Shown piece after piece: positions 54,048 to 63,285 of a stretch of 64,000 nt of DNA. Position numbers and translations under genes: made by a program. How positions within the stretch are numbered: the first letter of the stretch is position 1; the number at the start of each line of letters is the position of its first letter. The stretch is taken from NCBI RefSeq assembly GCF_900115015.1, contig NZ_FOUZ01000011.1:1-64000 (forward strand). Direction: 5' to 3'. Source of the DNA: Algoriella xinjiangensis. GTDB lineage: Bacteria > Bacteroidota > Bacteroidia > Flavobacteriales > Weeksellaceae. Under the pieces are notes generated by a model. It was not told the origin of the DNA. It did no database searches and was given only the letters and a program-made list of their open reading frames with translations.

Positions 54048-55001
54048 ATGAATATGCCTTATAAAATCTTAGCAATAGATTCTAATCACGAATGTCTAAA
54101 CACTGGTTTGCGTGATGCTGGTTTTATTGTTGATGAAGATTATACTTCGTCAAAAGAAATTATTGAACAAAAAATTGCAGATTATGATGGAATGATTGTT
54201 AGAAGTCGTTTTCCGATTGATAAAGATTTTTTAACAAAGGCGACAAATTTAAAATTTATTGGTAGAGTAGGAGCGGGACTTGAAAATATTGACGAAGATT
54301 TTGCTGCAAATCGTGGTATAATTTTATTTAATTCTCCCGAAGGTAATCGTGATTCGGTTGGCGAACATGCAATTGGTATGTTGTTGATATTGATGCATCA
54401 TTTGCGACGTGCAGATAACGAAGTTCGTAATGGAATTTGGAAACGCGAAGAAAATCGTGGCGACGAATTGAAAGGTAAAACGGTCGGAATTATTGGTTAC
54501 GGAAATATGGGAAATGCGTTTGCAAAACGTTTGCAAGGTTTTGATGTAGATGTAATTTGTTATGATATTTTACCAAATAAAAGCAATCAATATGCGACGC
54601 AAGTTTCGTTAACAGAGTTTTTTCAACGTGCAGAAGTTGTAAGTTTACATACGCCGCAAACGCCCGAAACTTCAAAAATGATTAATGCGGAATTTATTGC
54701 TAATTTTCAACATTCTTTTTATTTTGTAAATACGGCTCGTGGAAAATCTGTTGTAACAAAAGATTTGGTAGAAGCCATGAAATCTGGTAAAATTTTGGGA
54801 GCTGCTTTGGATGTTTTAGAGTTCGAAAAATCTAGTTTTGAGAAACTAATTGTTTCAGAATTACCCGATGAATTTCAATATTTAATTCAAGCAGATAATG
54901 TTGTTTTAGCGCCTCATATTGCAGGTTGGACACATCAAAGTAAAATTAAACTTGCAGAATTTATTAAAGATAAAATAATTGTTTGGTCAAAAGCTAATTA
55001 G
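54048..55001 (+). CDS. D-2-hydroxyacid dehydrogenase (phosphoglycerate dehydrogenase-like)
   Basis: NAD-dependent oxidoreductase, 317 residues. Nucleotide-binding motif GIIGYGNMGNAF (148-158). Catalytic R231 (NTARGK), E260 (VLEFE) and H290 (LAPHIAGW) are at the expected spacing, with an insertion of about seven residues between the last two. No C-terminal ACT domain, so it is a short form. A role as 3-phosphoglycerate dehydrogenase in serine synthesis is possible but not shown, since serC is not adjacent. The start may be residue 1 (54048) or the methionine at residue 3 (54054). Confidence 0.87.
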   Translation: MNMPYKILAIDSNHECLNTGLRDAGFIVDEDYTSSKEIIEQKIADYDGMIVRSRFPIDKDFLTKATNLKFIGRVGAGLENIDEDFAANRGIILFNSPEGNRDSVGEHAIGMLLILMHHLRRADNEVRNGIWKREENRGDELKGKTVGIIGYGNMGNAFAKRLQGFDVDVICYDILPNKSNQYATQVSLTEFFQRAEVVSLHTPQTPETSKMINAEFIANFQHSFYFVNTARGKSVVTKDLVEAMKSGKILGAALDVLEFEKSSFEKLIVSELPDEFQYLIQADNVVLAPHIAGWTHQSKIKLAEFIKDKIIVWSKAN

Positions 55002-55017
55002 AAATATAATACAACTA

Positions 55018-55047
55018 AAAAGGTTCCAATTAATGGAACCTTTTTTT
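55018..55047. terminator. Bidirectional terminator after the dehydrogenase gene
   Basis: AAAAGGTTCCA / TGGAACCTTTT followed by a T run. The right end overlaps the stop codon of a tiny convergent gene on the minus strand (55046-55165). Confidence 0.85.
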
Positions 55048-55165
55048 ATTTTGTAAGTTTTTTGTAGAGTTTATACAAAATAACCGCTATCATAATTACT
55101 AATACGATTTGAACTATAATCCATAAAATTAAACTAAATGTCGAACCGCCCGAATCTGATAGCAT
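55046..55165 (-). CDS. Tiny single-helix membrane protein (39 residues)
   Basis: A short frame on the minus strand begins MLSDSGGSTFSL, continues with one strongly hydrophobic helix (about residues 11-29) and ends in a basic tail YKLYKKLTK before TAA. The positive-inside pattern predicts the tail in the cytoplasm. It fills an otherwise empty spacer and ends exactly at a bidirectional terminator, as real genes here do. No homologue can be checked here, and function is unknown. Confidence 0.6.
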   Translation of the reverse strand: MLSDSGGSTFSLILWIIVQIVLVIMIAVILYKLYKKLTK

Positions 55166-55305
55166 AAATATCACTCATGTGTTAATAGAATACTAAATTA
55201 TAAAATAAATTTAACATTTTATTAATAAAACCAATATTTTTTTCTGATCCTTTTTCCAAATGTGATTACTTAACACAAATCAATAGAAATTTTAATCAAG
55301 CTTAT

Positions 55306-55313
55306 TACCTTTG
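55306..55313 (+). promoter_or_regulatory. Pirin gene promoter, -7 element
   Basis: TACCTTTG, exact TAnnTTTG match, 16 bp before the start codon at 55330. The -33 element is not clear. Confidence 0.45.
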
Positions 55314-55329
55314 AATAAAATATTAAACA

Positions 55330-56043
55330 ATGGATTATCAAATATTTAAATCAGATTCAAGAGGTGGAGCTAATCATGGTTGGTTAAACACGCGTCATTC
55401 ATATAGTTTTGCAAATTATTACGATCCAAATCGTATTCATTTTGGCGCTTTACGTGTTGTTAATGATGATATTATTACGGGTGGAATGGGTTTTGGAAAA
55501 CATCCACACGATAATATGGAGATTATTACAATTCCGATGAAAGGTGGAATTAGCCATCAAGATTCAATTGGAAATGGTTCTATTATTGAGTCTGGCGATG
55601 TGCAAATGATGAGTGCTGGTACGGGCGTTTTTCATAGCGAAATGAATGCGTATGAAAATCAGGAAGGACATTTTTTTCAGATTTGGATTATTCCGAATAA
55701 ACAAAATGTAGAACCTCGTTATCAACAAATTTCTGTACGCGAAGTAGCGAAAGAAAATGAATTGTATCAAGTACTTTCTCCAAATCCTGATGATCAAGGT
55801 GTTTGGGTTTATCAAGATGCATGGATTTTCTTAGGAAATTATACTGAAGATAAAGAAGAAACATATAAAGTACAGAAAGAAGGAAACGGTGTTTTCTTTA
55901 TGGTTGTAGAAGGAGAAGTTGAGTTTGAAGGAAATAAATTAGATCGCCGTGATGTAATTGAAATCACAAATACAAATGAGTTTTCTTTTAAAGTTTCTAA
56001 AAATTCACGTTTAATGTTGATTGAAGTCCCAATGAATTTCTAA
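55330..56043 (+). CDS. Pirin-family protein (cupin)
   Basis: 237 residues, bicupin. Metal ligands by motif are H58 and H60 (KHPHDNMEI), H102 and E104 (VFHSEMNA). RGGANHGWLNTRHSYSFANYYDP is the typical N-terminus. Bacterial pirins of this type (YhhW/YhaK) often act as quercetinases; others are redox or transcription cofactors, so the role is open. The ClC channel gene follows after 24 bp on the same strand. Confidence 0.92.
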   Translation: MDYQIFKSDSRGGANHGWLNTRHSYSFANYYDPNRIHFGALRVVNDDIITGGMGFGKHPHDNMEIITIPMKGGISHQDSIGNGSIIESGDVQMMSAGTGVFHSEMNAYENQEGHFFQIWIIPNKQNVEPRYQQISVREVAKENELYQVLSPNPDDQGVWVYQDAWIFLGNYTEDKEETYKVQKEGNGVFFMVVEGEVEFEGNKLDRRDVIEITNTNEFSFKVSKNSRLMLIEVPMNF

Positions 56044-56067
56044 ATTTGGGAAACAATCAACCTAAAT

Positions 56068-57438
56068 ATGAAGAAGTTCGGACAAAGCTTTATTCGATTA
56101 TTATTTTCTCGCTTAGAATTTTTAAAGAATCCTAAAGCAGCCGAATTTTTATTGCAAAGTATTCCGCTATGGATTGCATCTTGCGTTGTAGGATGCATTG
56201 CGGTTTTATATGCACAAATTCTACATTTCGGAGAAGAAGTTTTTTTATTATTCTATAAAAATAACAAGGCGTGGGTTTTTATTCTTGCGCCTGTTTTTTT
56301 CTTTTTATCCTTTATATCTGTTCGTTATTTTGCAAAATATTCTAACGCAAGTGGAATTCCGCAAGTAATGGCAGCCTTAGTTTTACCAAAAAAACGAGCT
56401 CGAGTTATTATAAATGAATTACTAAGTGTTCGTATTATTATCGTAAAAATTATCAGCAGTTTTTTTATGTCACTTGGTGGCGGTGTTGTGGGTAGAGAAG
56501 GACCAACAATACAAATTGCAGCTTCTATTTTACATGTTACCAACCGAATTCTTCCAAAATCGTGGCCACAAATTTCAGATAAATTAATGATTATTACGGG
56601 AGGCGCAGCAGGTCTTGCAGCAGCTTTTAATACACCACTTGGCGGAATTGTTTTTGCGATAGAAGAATTAACCAAGAATCACTTAAAATATCTTCGTACA
56701 ACTGTTTTTTCATCCGTAATTATTGCAGGTTTTACCGCTCAAACTTTGTTAGGACCTTATCTGGTTTTTGGCTTTCCACAAGTAGACGCAGATGGATTTC
56801 ATTTTTTTATGATTTTGTTATTGGTTACTTTTTTGTGCGGAATATTTGGCGCTTATTTTGGTAAAATTGCATTTGCTGTAAATCGTTTCAAAAAGAGTTT
56901 AAAACCGAAACAACAATTCGGATTAGGATTTGTCTTGGTAATGTTATTTGCAACAATTGTTTTTTATACGAATAAAGATAGTGTAGGAGCGGGGAATTTA
57001 TTATTGGATAGATTGTTATTTGAGTCAGATAAAACTGTCGATTGGTACACTGTTCCGGCTCGATTATTTAACGGAATTATTTCGTTTACAAATGGCGGAG
57101 CGGGCGGAATTTTTGCTCCAGCGTTAAGTTTTGGAGGTTCTATTGGCGCATTATTTGGAGAGTTTTTTATCTTAGAGCCTAAACAAACCAATATGTTGGT
57201 GATGATTGGAATGGTTGCTTTTTTAACAGCTTTTACGCGTTCGCCTTTTACATGCGCTATTTTGGTTCTGGAAATGACTGATCGTCATTCGGTTATTTTT
57301 TATTTATTAGTTGCCGCTTGGGGTTCTAATTTGATTGCGACATTAATCGATCCTAAATCATTTTATGAGAAAACTTCGGAAGTGATTGTCAAAGAATTAA
57401 ATCCAAATAATCCTCAAAATAATACCAATTCAATATAA
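56068..57438 (+). CDS. ClC-family chloride channel or Cl-/H+ antiporter
   Basis: 456 residues, about eleven to twelve membrane helices. The three selectivity motifs are present: SGIP (95-98; ASGIPQ instead of GSGIPE), GREGP (142-146, with gating E144) and GGIFAPAL. The gating glutamate argues for a functional gate. No CBS domains follow. Likely co-transcribed with the pirin gene. Whether it is a channel or a proton-coupled antiporter depends on the internal proton glutamate, which I could not place with confidence. Confidence 0.92.
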   Translation: MKKFGQSFIRLLFSRLEFLKNPKAAEFLLQSIPLWIASCVVGCIAVLYAQILHFGEEVFLLFYKNNKAWVFILAPVFFFLSFISVRYFAKYSNASGIPQVMAALVLPKKRARVIINELLSVRIIIVKIISSFFMSLGGGVVGREGPTIQIAASILHVTNRILPKSWPQISDKLMIITGGAAGLAAAFNTPLGGIVFAIEELTKNHLKYLRTTVFSSVIIAGFTAQTLLGPYLVFGFPQVDADGFHFFMILLLVTFLCGIFGAYFGKIAFAVNRFKKSLKPKQQFGLGFVLVMLFATIVFYTNKDSVGAGNLLLDRLLFESDKTVDWYTVPARLFNGIISFTNGGAGGIFAPALSFGGSIGALFGEFFILEPKQTNMLVMIGMVAFLTAFTRSPFTCAILVLEMTDRHSVIFYLLVAAWGSNLIATLIDPKSFYEKTSEVIVKELNPNNPQNNTNSI

Positions 57439-57497
57439 GTATTTAGTATATTTACTGCTTGTAAAATCACGAACATAAACCGCTTAATCAATAGAAT

Positions 57498-58592
57498 ATG
57501 AAACGTTTATTAATCATTGCTTCAATAGCTTTTATGATTTTTAGTTGTAAAAATGATAACACCGAAATAGATTCGAGTTCTGCACAAACATTTAGCGAAA
57601 CTGTGGATAAGATTTCGAAATCGTTACCCGTTTTGCAGCAAGATAAATTTAAAGAAGCATTGCAAATCATTTACGAATACAAAACAAGTCAAACAAGTGA
57701 TAACGATTCGCGTTGGGCTGCAGTTCGTACAATGTTAGATGGTAAAAACGTTGGAGAAATATTTGATTTAGCTGAAAAAGTTGCTTTAGAAAGTAAATTT
57801 ACATGGAACAGAAATCAAGTTCCTTTGGCAAATGGAATTCCAAAAGTGGGTTCTATTGCACCTGTTGAAGAAACACCTTTAGAGCCAACAACTAATGTGC
57901 AACGTTTTGATTTTAGTATAAAACAAGACGAAACTGGCGTTGCGATTTCTCCGTTTTTTTACAATGCACAAGGTCAAGAAATTCAGTTAGAAGAACCGGT
58001 TACTGCAACTATTGAAGTTTTTAATTCGGGTAATATTGTGTACAGTTTTCGTTCTACAATCGATCCAAATTCGATGGATGATTTGTACCGTAAAAATTCA
58101 ATTAATTTTAAATATTCTTCGTTAGATGCTTCTAAAATTAAGAATGATCGATTAGATGTTTTGATACGTATTCCGAATTCTGAACGTTATTTAACCAACA
58201 GAAAAGCAATTAAAGTTCCGGTTGAATTGATTGGTGGAGCTTCTGAAGTTGCAGATTCTACAGCGGTTGCTACGCCTGCAATTGTAAGTAAAGAAGCGGG
58301 AATGGTTAAGTCTTTATCTAATCGTTTTTTGACAAATATTTCGAAGAAAAATTATTCGGGAGCTTTTGCTTTAACGCGAAGTGGAGAATGGTCAACGTAT
58401 CAAAAATTTTCTGGAGATGATGCAATCAAAGTTTTAGAACAAGCGTCAATCAATGATTCTAAAGTTTTAGATGCAGATGAAAAAGTTGCTTTGGTTGAAG
58501 TAAATGTTAGTTTGAAAGATCAATCTTCTAAATCATATCAAGTAACTTTAGAAAAAATTAATAATAAATGGTTTGTCGTTAATTTTAAATAA
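57498..58592 (+). CDS. Lipoprotein of unknown function
   Basis: 364 residues. A lipoprotein signal (MKRLLIIASIAFMIFSC) gives lipidated C17. There is a helical first part (about 30-105), a beta-rich middle (about 130-250, QRFDFSIKQDETGVAISPFFYNAQGQEIQ) and a C-terminal domain (about 275-364) ending in LEKINNKWFVVNFK, reminiscent of SnoaL-like or DUF4878-type folds. Family not recognised. Probably outer-membrane or periplasm-facing, and the last gene before a strong terminator. Confidence 0.78.
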   Translation: MKRLLIIASIAFMIFSCKNDNTEIDSSSAQTFSETVDKISKSLPVLQQDKFKEALQIIYEYKTSQTSDNDSRWAAVRTMLDGKNVGEIFDLAEKVALESKFTWNRNQVPLANGIPKVGSIAPVEETPLEPTTNVQRFDFSIKQDETGVAISPFFYNAQGQEIQLEEPVTATIEVFNSGNIVYSFRSTIDPNSMDDLYRKNSINFKYSSLDASKIKNDRLDVLIRIPNSERYLTNRKAIKVPVELIGGASEVADSTAVATPAIVSKEAGMVKSLSNRFLTNISKKNYSGAFALTRSGEWSTYQKFSGDDAIKVLEQASINDSKVLDADEKVALVEVNVSLKDQSSKSYQVTLEKINNKWFVVNFK

Positions 58593-58613
58593 GTTTTATA
58601 AAATTCATATAAT

Positions 58614-58647
58614 AAAAAAGGAGTTCTAAATTTTAGAACTCCTTTTT
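58614..58647. terminator. Bidirectional terminator between the lipoprotein and OmpA genes
   Basis: Near-perfect palindrome (AAAAAGGAGTTCTAAA / TTTTAGAACTCCTTTTT) between convergent genes. Confidence 0.88.
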
Positions 58648-58667
58648 GTATTTATCTAGTAAAATGA

Positions 58668-59366
58668 TTATTGACCAGCTTCTTTTGCTGCGTCTGCTTT
58701 CATTTTTTCGTTTGCAGTAATTGCAATCTCTACACGACGGTTTTGAGCACGTCCTGCTTCAGTTGTATTGTCAGCAATTGGTTCTTCTAAACCTCTTCCT
58801 TCTGATGTTAAACGAGAAGCTGAAATACCTTTAGAAACTAAATAGTCTTTTACAGATTGTGCACGTTTTTGAGATAACGGTAAGTTATATGCTTGCGAAC
58901 CTTTGTTATCTGTATGACCAACAATTAATAAGTTAGTATCTGGGTATTCGTTAAAAACTTCTACTAATTTGTCTAAGTTAGTTTTTGCAGTAGCTGTTAA
59001 ACTTGCTTTGTTGTATTCAAAAGTTACACGAGAGTTTTCATCTAAAATTAAGTTAATACCTTCTTCTGTACGAACAACTTCTGCACCTGGTAAAACTTGC
59101 TCGATTTTTTGAGCTTGTTTGTCCATTTTATTTCCAATAACTCCACCAGCAGCACCACCAACAGCAGCACCAATAACAGCACCTAAAGCAGTATTACCAC
59201 CTTTACCGATATTGTTTCCTAAGATACCACCAATAACACCACCAGCAACAGCACCAAGACCAGCACCTTTTTGTGTATTATTTGCGTTTTGAACTGCAGT
59301 ACAAGAAGACATAATAAATGAACCTCCTAAGATAATTGCAGCGACTTTAGTATTTATTTTTTTCAT
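58668..59366 (-). CDS. OmpA-family lipoprotein with glycine zipper
   Basis: 232 residues. Lipobox with C22 (FIMSSC). A glycine-zipper stretch (about 33-80, rich in GAVAGGVIGG) likely packs against or inserts in the membrane. The C-terminal OmpA domain (about 105-222) binds peptidoglycan; VGHTDNKGSQAYNLPLSQKRAQSV includes the conserved Asp and Arg that hold meso-diaminopimelate. It anchors the outer membrane to the cell wall and follows the lipocalin-like gene by 27 bp, so both envelope proteins are made together. Confidence 0.93.
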   Translation of the reverse strand: MKKINTKVAAIILGGSFIMSSCTAVQNANNTQKGAGLGAVAGGVIGGILGNNIGKGGNTALGAVIGAAVGGAAGGVIGNKMDKQAQKIEQVLPGAEVVRTEEGINLILDENSRVTFEYNKASLTATAKTNLDKLVEVFNEYPDTNLLIVGHTDNKGSQAYNLPLSQKRAQSVKDYLVSKGISASRLTSEGRGLEEPIADNTTEAGRAQNRRVEIAITANEKMKADAAKEAGQ

Positions 59367-59393
59367 AATTTCTGAGTTTATAGTTTAATTTGA

Positions 59394-59909
59394 TTAACGT
59401 TGAAAAGAATAAACAACTTGAATGATTTTACCATTTGCATTTACATCTTGTACCAAACGCATAGAACTTGCATCAACTTGATCTACTCTTAATTTGTATC
59501 CAGCCGTATTTTGTTTTGCTTTGATACCTGTTACATCTTTAAATGTAAAATATGTATCCGAACCTTCTTGTGTTAAATTCCAGATAATATTTGCAGTACC
59601 TTGTGGACAATCTGCACCAGCACTGTTAAAAGTATACGTTCCCTTTTTGTTGTTCTGAACTAAGTTCCAAGAAGAACCTTCATAACATTCTGGAGAAGCC
59701 ATATCAAATACACGCGCTACTTTTTCGTTTACACGAACATTTCCTTCAACTTGATTATTTGCTAAACCTTGATAATCTACATTAGTTAAAGTCCATGCAC
59801 CACGAACTTCTTTTCCTGTATTAATTTCTTGTTTCGCAACTGTTGTCGATGCACAAGAACTTAATAAAGCAGTTGCGCAAATACCAAATAATAAAATACT
59901 TTTTTTCAT
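59394..59909 (-). CDS. Lipocalin-like lipoprotein
   Basis: 171 residues. Lipobox with C19 (ALLSSCAS). The mature part begins GAWTLTNVDYQG, like the first strand of lipocalin-like beta-barrel lipoproteins common in Bacteroidota, and contains two cysteines (SPECYEGSSW and ADCPQG) that may pair. Binding of a small hydrophobic ligand is possible but unproven. First gene of a pair with the OmpA-family lipoprotein. Confidence 0.8.
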   Translation of the reverse strand: MKKSILLFGICATALLSSCASTTVAKQEINTGKEVRGAWTLTNVDYQGLANNQVEGNVRVNEKVARVFDMASPECYEGSSWNLVQNNKKGTYTFNSAGADCPQGTANIIWNLTQEGSDTYFTFKDVTGIKAKQNTAGYKLRVDQVDASSMRLVQDVNANGKIIQVVYSFQR

Positions 59910-60039
59910 AGCTTTCTATCTTATTTATTACATTTTTAGTTTAAAAATTGGGTTTCATAAATTAATTTTAAGCAATAATCTCAAAAAATCAATAGCAAAG
60001 CTTATTTATGTTTTATATATAAGCTTAAAACGCTTTATA

Positions 60040-60933
60040 TTACTTTTTGACCTTGATTGTGTAAATTAACGAAGAATATTCTCCTGTTTTTTTCGCTTTC
60101 ACGTTTGATTGTATTCCAACTCGTATGGCGTTTAAAAAACCTAATTTATTACCCTTGTATTTCTCTGAAAGTAGACTCACATAAAACGAATCCAATTTCA
60201 TCGGGTTGATAGTTTCAATTTTCATACCAAAGTTGTTAAAAAGCTTGTGCATACTATCTGCAGAAAAATGCCAAAGATGACGTGGCACATCATAAGCCGC
60301 CCAATATTGTCCGTAATATTCGGCATCATAAGATTTGTGATTTGGAACCGCAATAACTAATGTTCCATTTTCTGTCAAATGATTTTTTAACTGTTCTATT
60401 ATTTCATTCAGATTTGGAATATGTTCTAAAACATGCCAAAGAGTAATGACATCAAATTTTTGGTTGATTTCATTTAATTCTGTCGAAACAACTTTTTGTT
60501 CTCCAATTTTTGATTGTGCAATTTTACGAGCAGATTCATTTGGTTCCATACCCAAAACGTTGTAACCGTTTTTTTGCATAAACTCTAAATAATCTCCAAC
60601 ACCACAACCGTAATCTAAAATTGTTTTTCCCGAAGCAATTTTATTCATCAACTTTAATTTTTCATTTAAATTGATGTGTTTCGCTATTTGATAAAAACGC
60701 TCAAAAAGAGATTTTTTACCATCTGTGTGCGAAATGTAATTTTTGCTTTCGTAATACTTTCCTAAATTTTGGATAGGCTGGGGGAGAGTATACAAAACCT
60801 TGGTTTTAGAATCTTCGTATAATTCAAATTTTTCTCCCGTTAAAAAATAATCTTTTAACTCTAATTTCTTTATACCAGAAAATCCTTCAATTGAAGGATT
60901 TTCTAATAATGTTTCACGTGGAACATTTTCCAT
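60040..60933 (-). CDS. Class I SAM-dependent methyltransferase
   Basis: 297 residues. SAM-binding motif ILDYGCGVGDYLEF (105-118), followed by LWHVLEHIPNLNEII, typical of family 11/12 methyltransferases. Substrate unknown; the fold is shared by enzymes acting on lipids, quinones and small molecules. Codons 3-8 (NVPRET) are the reading of a parS-like site, so the N-terminus is shaped by a DNA site rather than by protein function. It starts 1 bp after mnmG and closes the operon; no obvious terminator follows. Confidence 0.85.
   Translation of the reverse strand: MENVPRETLLENPSIEGFSGIKKLELKDYFLTGEKFELYEDSKTKVLYTLPQPIQNLGKYYESKNYISHTDGKKSLFERFYQIAKHINLNEKLKLMNKIASGKTILDYGCGVGDYLEFMQKNGYNVLGMEPNESARKIAQSKIGEQKVVSTELNEINQKFDVITLWHVLEHIPNLNEIIEQLKNHLTENGTLVIAVPNHKSYDAEYYGQYWAAYDVPRHLWHFSADSMHKLFNNFGMKIETINPMKLDSFYVSLLSEKYKGNKLGFLNAIRVGIQSNVKAKKTGEYSSLIYTIKVKK
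60910..60925. promoter_or_regulatory. parS-like ParB binding site, inside a coding region
   Basis: TGTTTCACGTGGAACA (read on the minus strand TGTTCCACGTGAAACA) equals the widely conserved parS consensus. It lies in codons 3-8 of the methyltransferase gene. Confidence 0.8.
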
Positions 60934-60934
60934 T

Positions 60935-62806
60935 TTATCTTCCCATGTAAATTAATAATACACTAATATCTGCTGGAGATACACCACTAATTCTTGAAGC
61001 TTGCGCAACAGTAGCAGGTCTTAATTTTGTCATTTTTTGACGTGCTTCAATCGACATAGAAACTAACAAATTGAAATCAATATTTGTTGGTATTTTTAAG
61101 TTTTCTAATCGATGTAATTTGTCTGCGTTTTGCTGTTCTTTCTTGATGTATCCTTTATATTTTATTTGAATTTCTGTTTGCTCTAATTCCTCAACGTCAT
61201 AATTGTTCTCCGTAATAAATTCGTTTACACGATCTATTTTTGTGAAATCAGCTAATTTTAATTCAGGTCGAGTAATAACAGAAATCATTTTATTGGCTTG
61301 CTTTAGCGGTGTACCTTCACGTGCTTCAATTATCTCATTTATCTCTTTTGGTTGAACAGAATTTTCTTCAAAATAATTGACAAGTTTTTCAGCTTTATCA
61401 AATTTTTCTTCCATTCTTCTCAAACGCTCTTCCGAAGCTAAACCGATATCAAATCCTTTTCTTGTTAATCGTTCGTCCGCATTATCTTGTCTTAATAAGA
61501 TACGGTATTCTGCGCGAGACGTAAACATACGATAAGGTTCTTCGGTTCCTTTTGTAATTAAATCATCAATTAAAACACCAATGTATGCTTCGTTACGATT
61601 TAAGATTAAAGGTTCTTTTTCTTGAATTTTTAAGGCAGCATTTATACCTGCCATTAATCCTTGCGAAGCAGCTTCTTCATAACCTGTTGTTCCATTAATT
61701 TGTCCTGCACAATATAAGTTTTCAACCATTTTAGTTTCCAACGTATGTTTTAATTGTGTTGGTGGAAAATAATCATATTCGATGGCATATCCAGGACGGA
61801 ATATTTTAGCATGTTCAAATCCAGGAATTGAGCGTAAAGCTTTTGCTTGAACATCATCTGGCAAAGATGTAGAGAAACCATTAATGTAATATTCTACAGT
61901 ATCCCAACCTTCGGGTTCAGCAAAAATTTGGTGACGTTCTTTGTCTGCAAAACGATTAATTTTATCTTCGATAGAAGGACAATATCTTGGACCAGTTGAT
62001 TGAATTGTTCCATTAAACATTGGCGAACGATCAAAACCTTCGCGTAACAAATCGTGTACTTCTTGGTTAGTATAAGTAATCCAACAAGAGCGTTGTTTTG
62101 TTAATTTTGGCGTATTTGTATACGAGAATTTTGATGGATTTTCATCTCCTGGTTGTTCAATCATTTTCGAATAATCGATAGATCTTCCATCAACTCGTGG
62201 AGGCGTTCCAGTTTTCATTCGTCCTGCTTCAAAACCTAAATCAACTAATTGTTCCGTTATTCCAAATGCAGCACCTTCGCCCATACGTCCACCACCAAAT
62301 TGTTTTTCTCCGATATGGATTAAACCATTCAGAAAAGTACCATTTGTTAAGATAACAGCTTTAGAACGAATTCTCATTCCCATTGCTGTAACAACTCCAC
62401 ACGCTTTCCCGTTTTCGATGATTAAGCTTTTTACCATGTCTTGAAAGAAATCAACATTCTCTGTTCTTTCTAATGATAAACGCCATTCTTCTGCAAAACG
62501 CATGCGGTCTGATTGTGCACGTGGCGACCACATTGCAGGACCTTTTGATTGATTCAACATCTTAAATTGAATCATTGTTTTATCTGTGATGATACCTGAG
62601 TATCCACCTAATGCATCTATTTCTCGAACAATTTGTCCTTTTGCAATTCCACCCATGGCAGGATTACAAGACATTTGTCCGATGCTTTGTAAGTTCATTG
62701 TAACAAGAAGCGTTTTTGCTCCTAAATTGGCTGCTGCGGCTGTTGCTTCTGCACCAGCATGTCCGCCACCAACTACAATTACATCATATTCTGATTGAAA
62801 TATCAT
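60935..62806 (-). CDS. mnmG: tRNA uridine-5-carboxymethylaminomethyl modification enzyme, FAD subunit
   Basis: With MnmE, installs carboxymethylaminomethyl groups on the wobble uridine of several tRNAs, using FAD and methylene-tetrahydrofolate. 623 residues: GGGHAGAE (13-20) binds FAD; MSCNPAMGGIAKGQIVREIDALGG and GTPPRVDGRS are hallmark segments; a helical C-terminal domain binds MnmE and tRNA. The gene, also called gidA, is near the replication origin in many bacteria. Here parS-like sites lie on either side of it. Confidence 0.96.
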   Translation of the reverse strand: MIFQSEYDVIVVGGGHAGAEATAAAANLGAKTLLVTMNLQSIGQMSCNPAMGGIAKGQIVREIDALGGYSGIITDKTMIQFKMLNQSKGPAMWSPRAQSDRMRFAEEWRLSLERTENVDFFQDMVKSLIIENGKACGVVTAMGMRIRSKAVILTNGTFLNGLIHIGEKQFGGGRMGEGAAFGITEQLVDLGFEAGRMKTGTPPRVDGRSIDYSKMIEQPGDENPSKFSYTNTPKLTKQRSCWITYTNQEVHDLLREGFDRSPMFNGTIQSTGPRYCPSIEDKINRFADKERHQIFAEPEGWDTVEYYINGFSTSLPDDVQAKALRSIPGFEHAKIFRPGYAIEYDYFPPTQLKHTLETKMVENLYCAGQINGTTGYEEAASQGLMAGINAALKIQEKEPLILNRNEAYIGVLIDDLITKGTEEPYRMFTSRAEYRILLRQDNADERLTRKGFDIGLASEERLRRMEEKFDKAEKLVNYFEENSVQPKEINEIIEAREGTPLKQANKMISVITRPELKLADFTKIDRVNEFITENNYDVEELEQTEIQIKYKGYIKKEQQNADKLHRLENLKIPTNIDFNLLVSMSIEARQKMTKLRPATVAQASRISGVSPADISVLLIYMGR

Positions 62807-62842
62807 TTGATTTTAAACTTATATTTGATTTAAAATAATAAA

Positions 62843-62858
62843 TGTTCCACGTGGAACA
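62843..62858. promoter_or_regulatory. parS-like ParB binding site between ybeY and mnmG
   Basis: TGTTCCACGTGGAACA, a fully palindromic match to the parS consensus, directly abutting the ybeY stop codon. Confidence 0.85.
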
Positions 62859-63281
62859 TTATGAATTTAGTAAACTAAATGTTCCTAAATAGTAATCTTC
62901 TTTCGAAGTCATTAATTCTTTCTCTTCGGGTTCTTTATCTAAATAACCAGCGAAATGTAAAGTACCATGAATGATAACACGCGCTAATTCGTTTTCAAAA
63001 GAAACATTATTTTGAGTTGAATTATCTTTAATTCTTTCGACGCTAATAAAAATATCGCCCATTAATTGATCATCTTCAGAATTATCAAAACCGATAACAT
63101 CTGTATAATAATCGTGATCTAAATATTGACGATTAATTTGAAGTAAGTATTCATCATCACAGAAAATATAGTTTAATTCTTCTATTGTTTTCCCTTCATT
63201 CTTCATACTTTCTACGATCCAATCTATCCAAATTTGAGCATCTTTTATCTCAAATTCTGTTTCGTAAAATAACTCTATCAT
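62859..63281 (-). CDS. ybeY: Endoribonuclease YbeY (rRNA maturation)
   Basis: Metal-dependent RNase needed for 16S rRNA 3' end maturation and ribosome quality control. 140 residues. Zinc ligands H105 and H109 in IIHGTLHFAGYLDK are present, but the third histidine of the usual HGxLHxxGxDH motif is D115. I recall the same substitution in other Bacteroidota, so the metal site is probably His/His/Asp and functional. It starts 4 bp after the barrel protein gene, in one operon with mnmG. Confidence 0.92.
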   Translation of the reverse strand: MIELFYETEFEIKDAQIWIDWIVESMKNEGKTIEELNYIFCDDEYLLQINRQYLDHDYYTDVIGFDNSEDDQLMGDIFISVERIKDNSTQNNVSFENELARVIIHGTLHFAGYLDKEPEEKELMTSKEDYYLGTFSLLNS

Positions 63282-63285
63282 TGTT

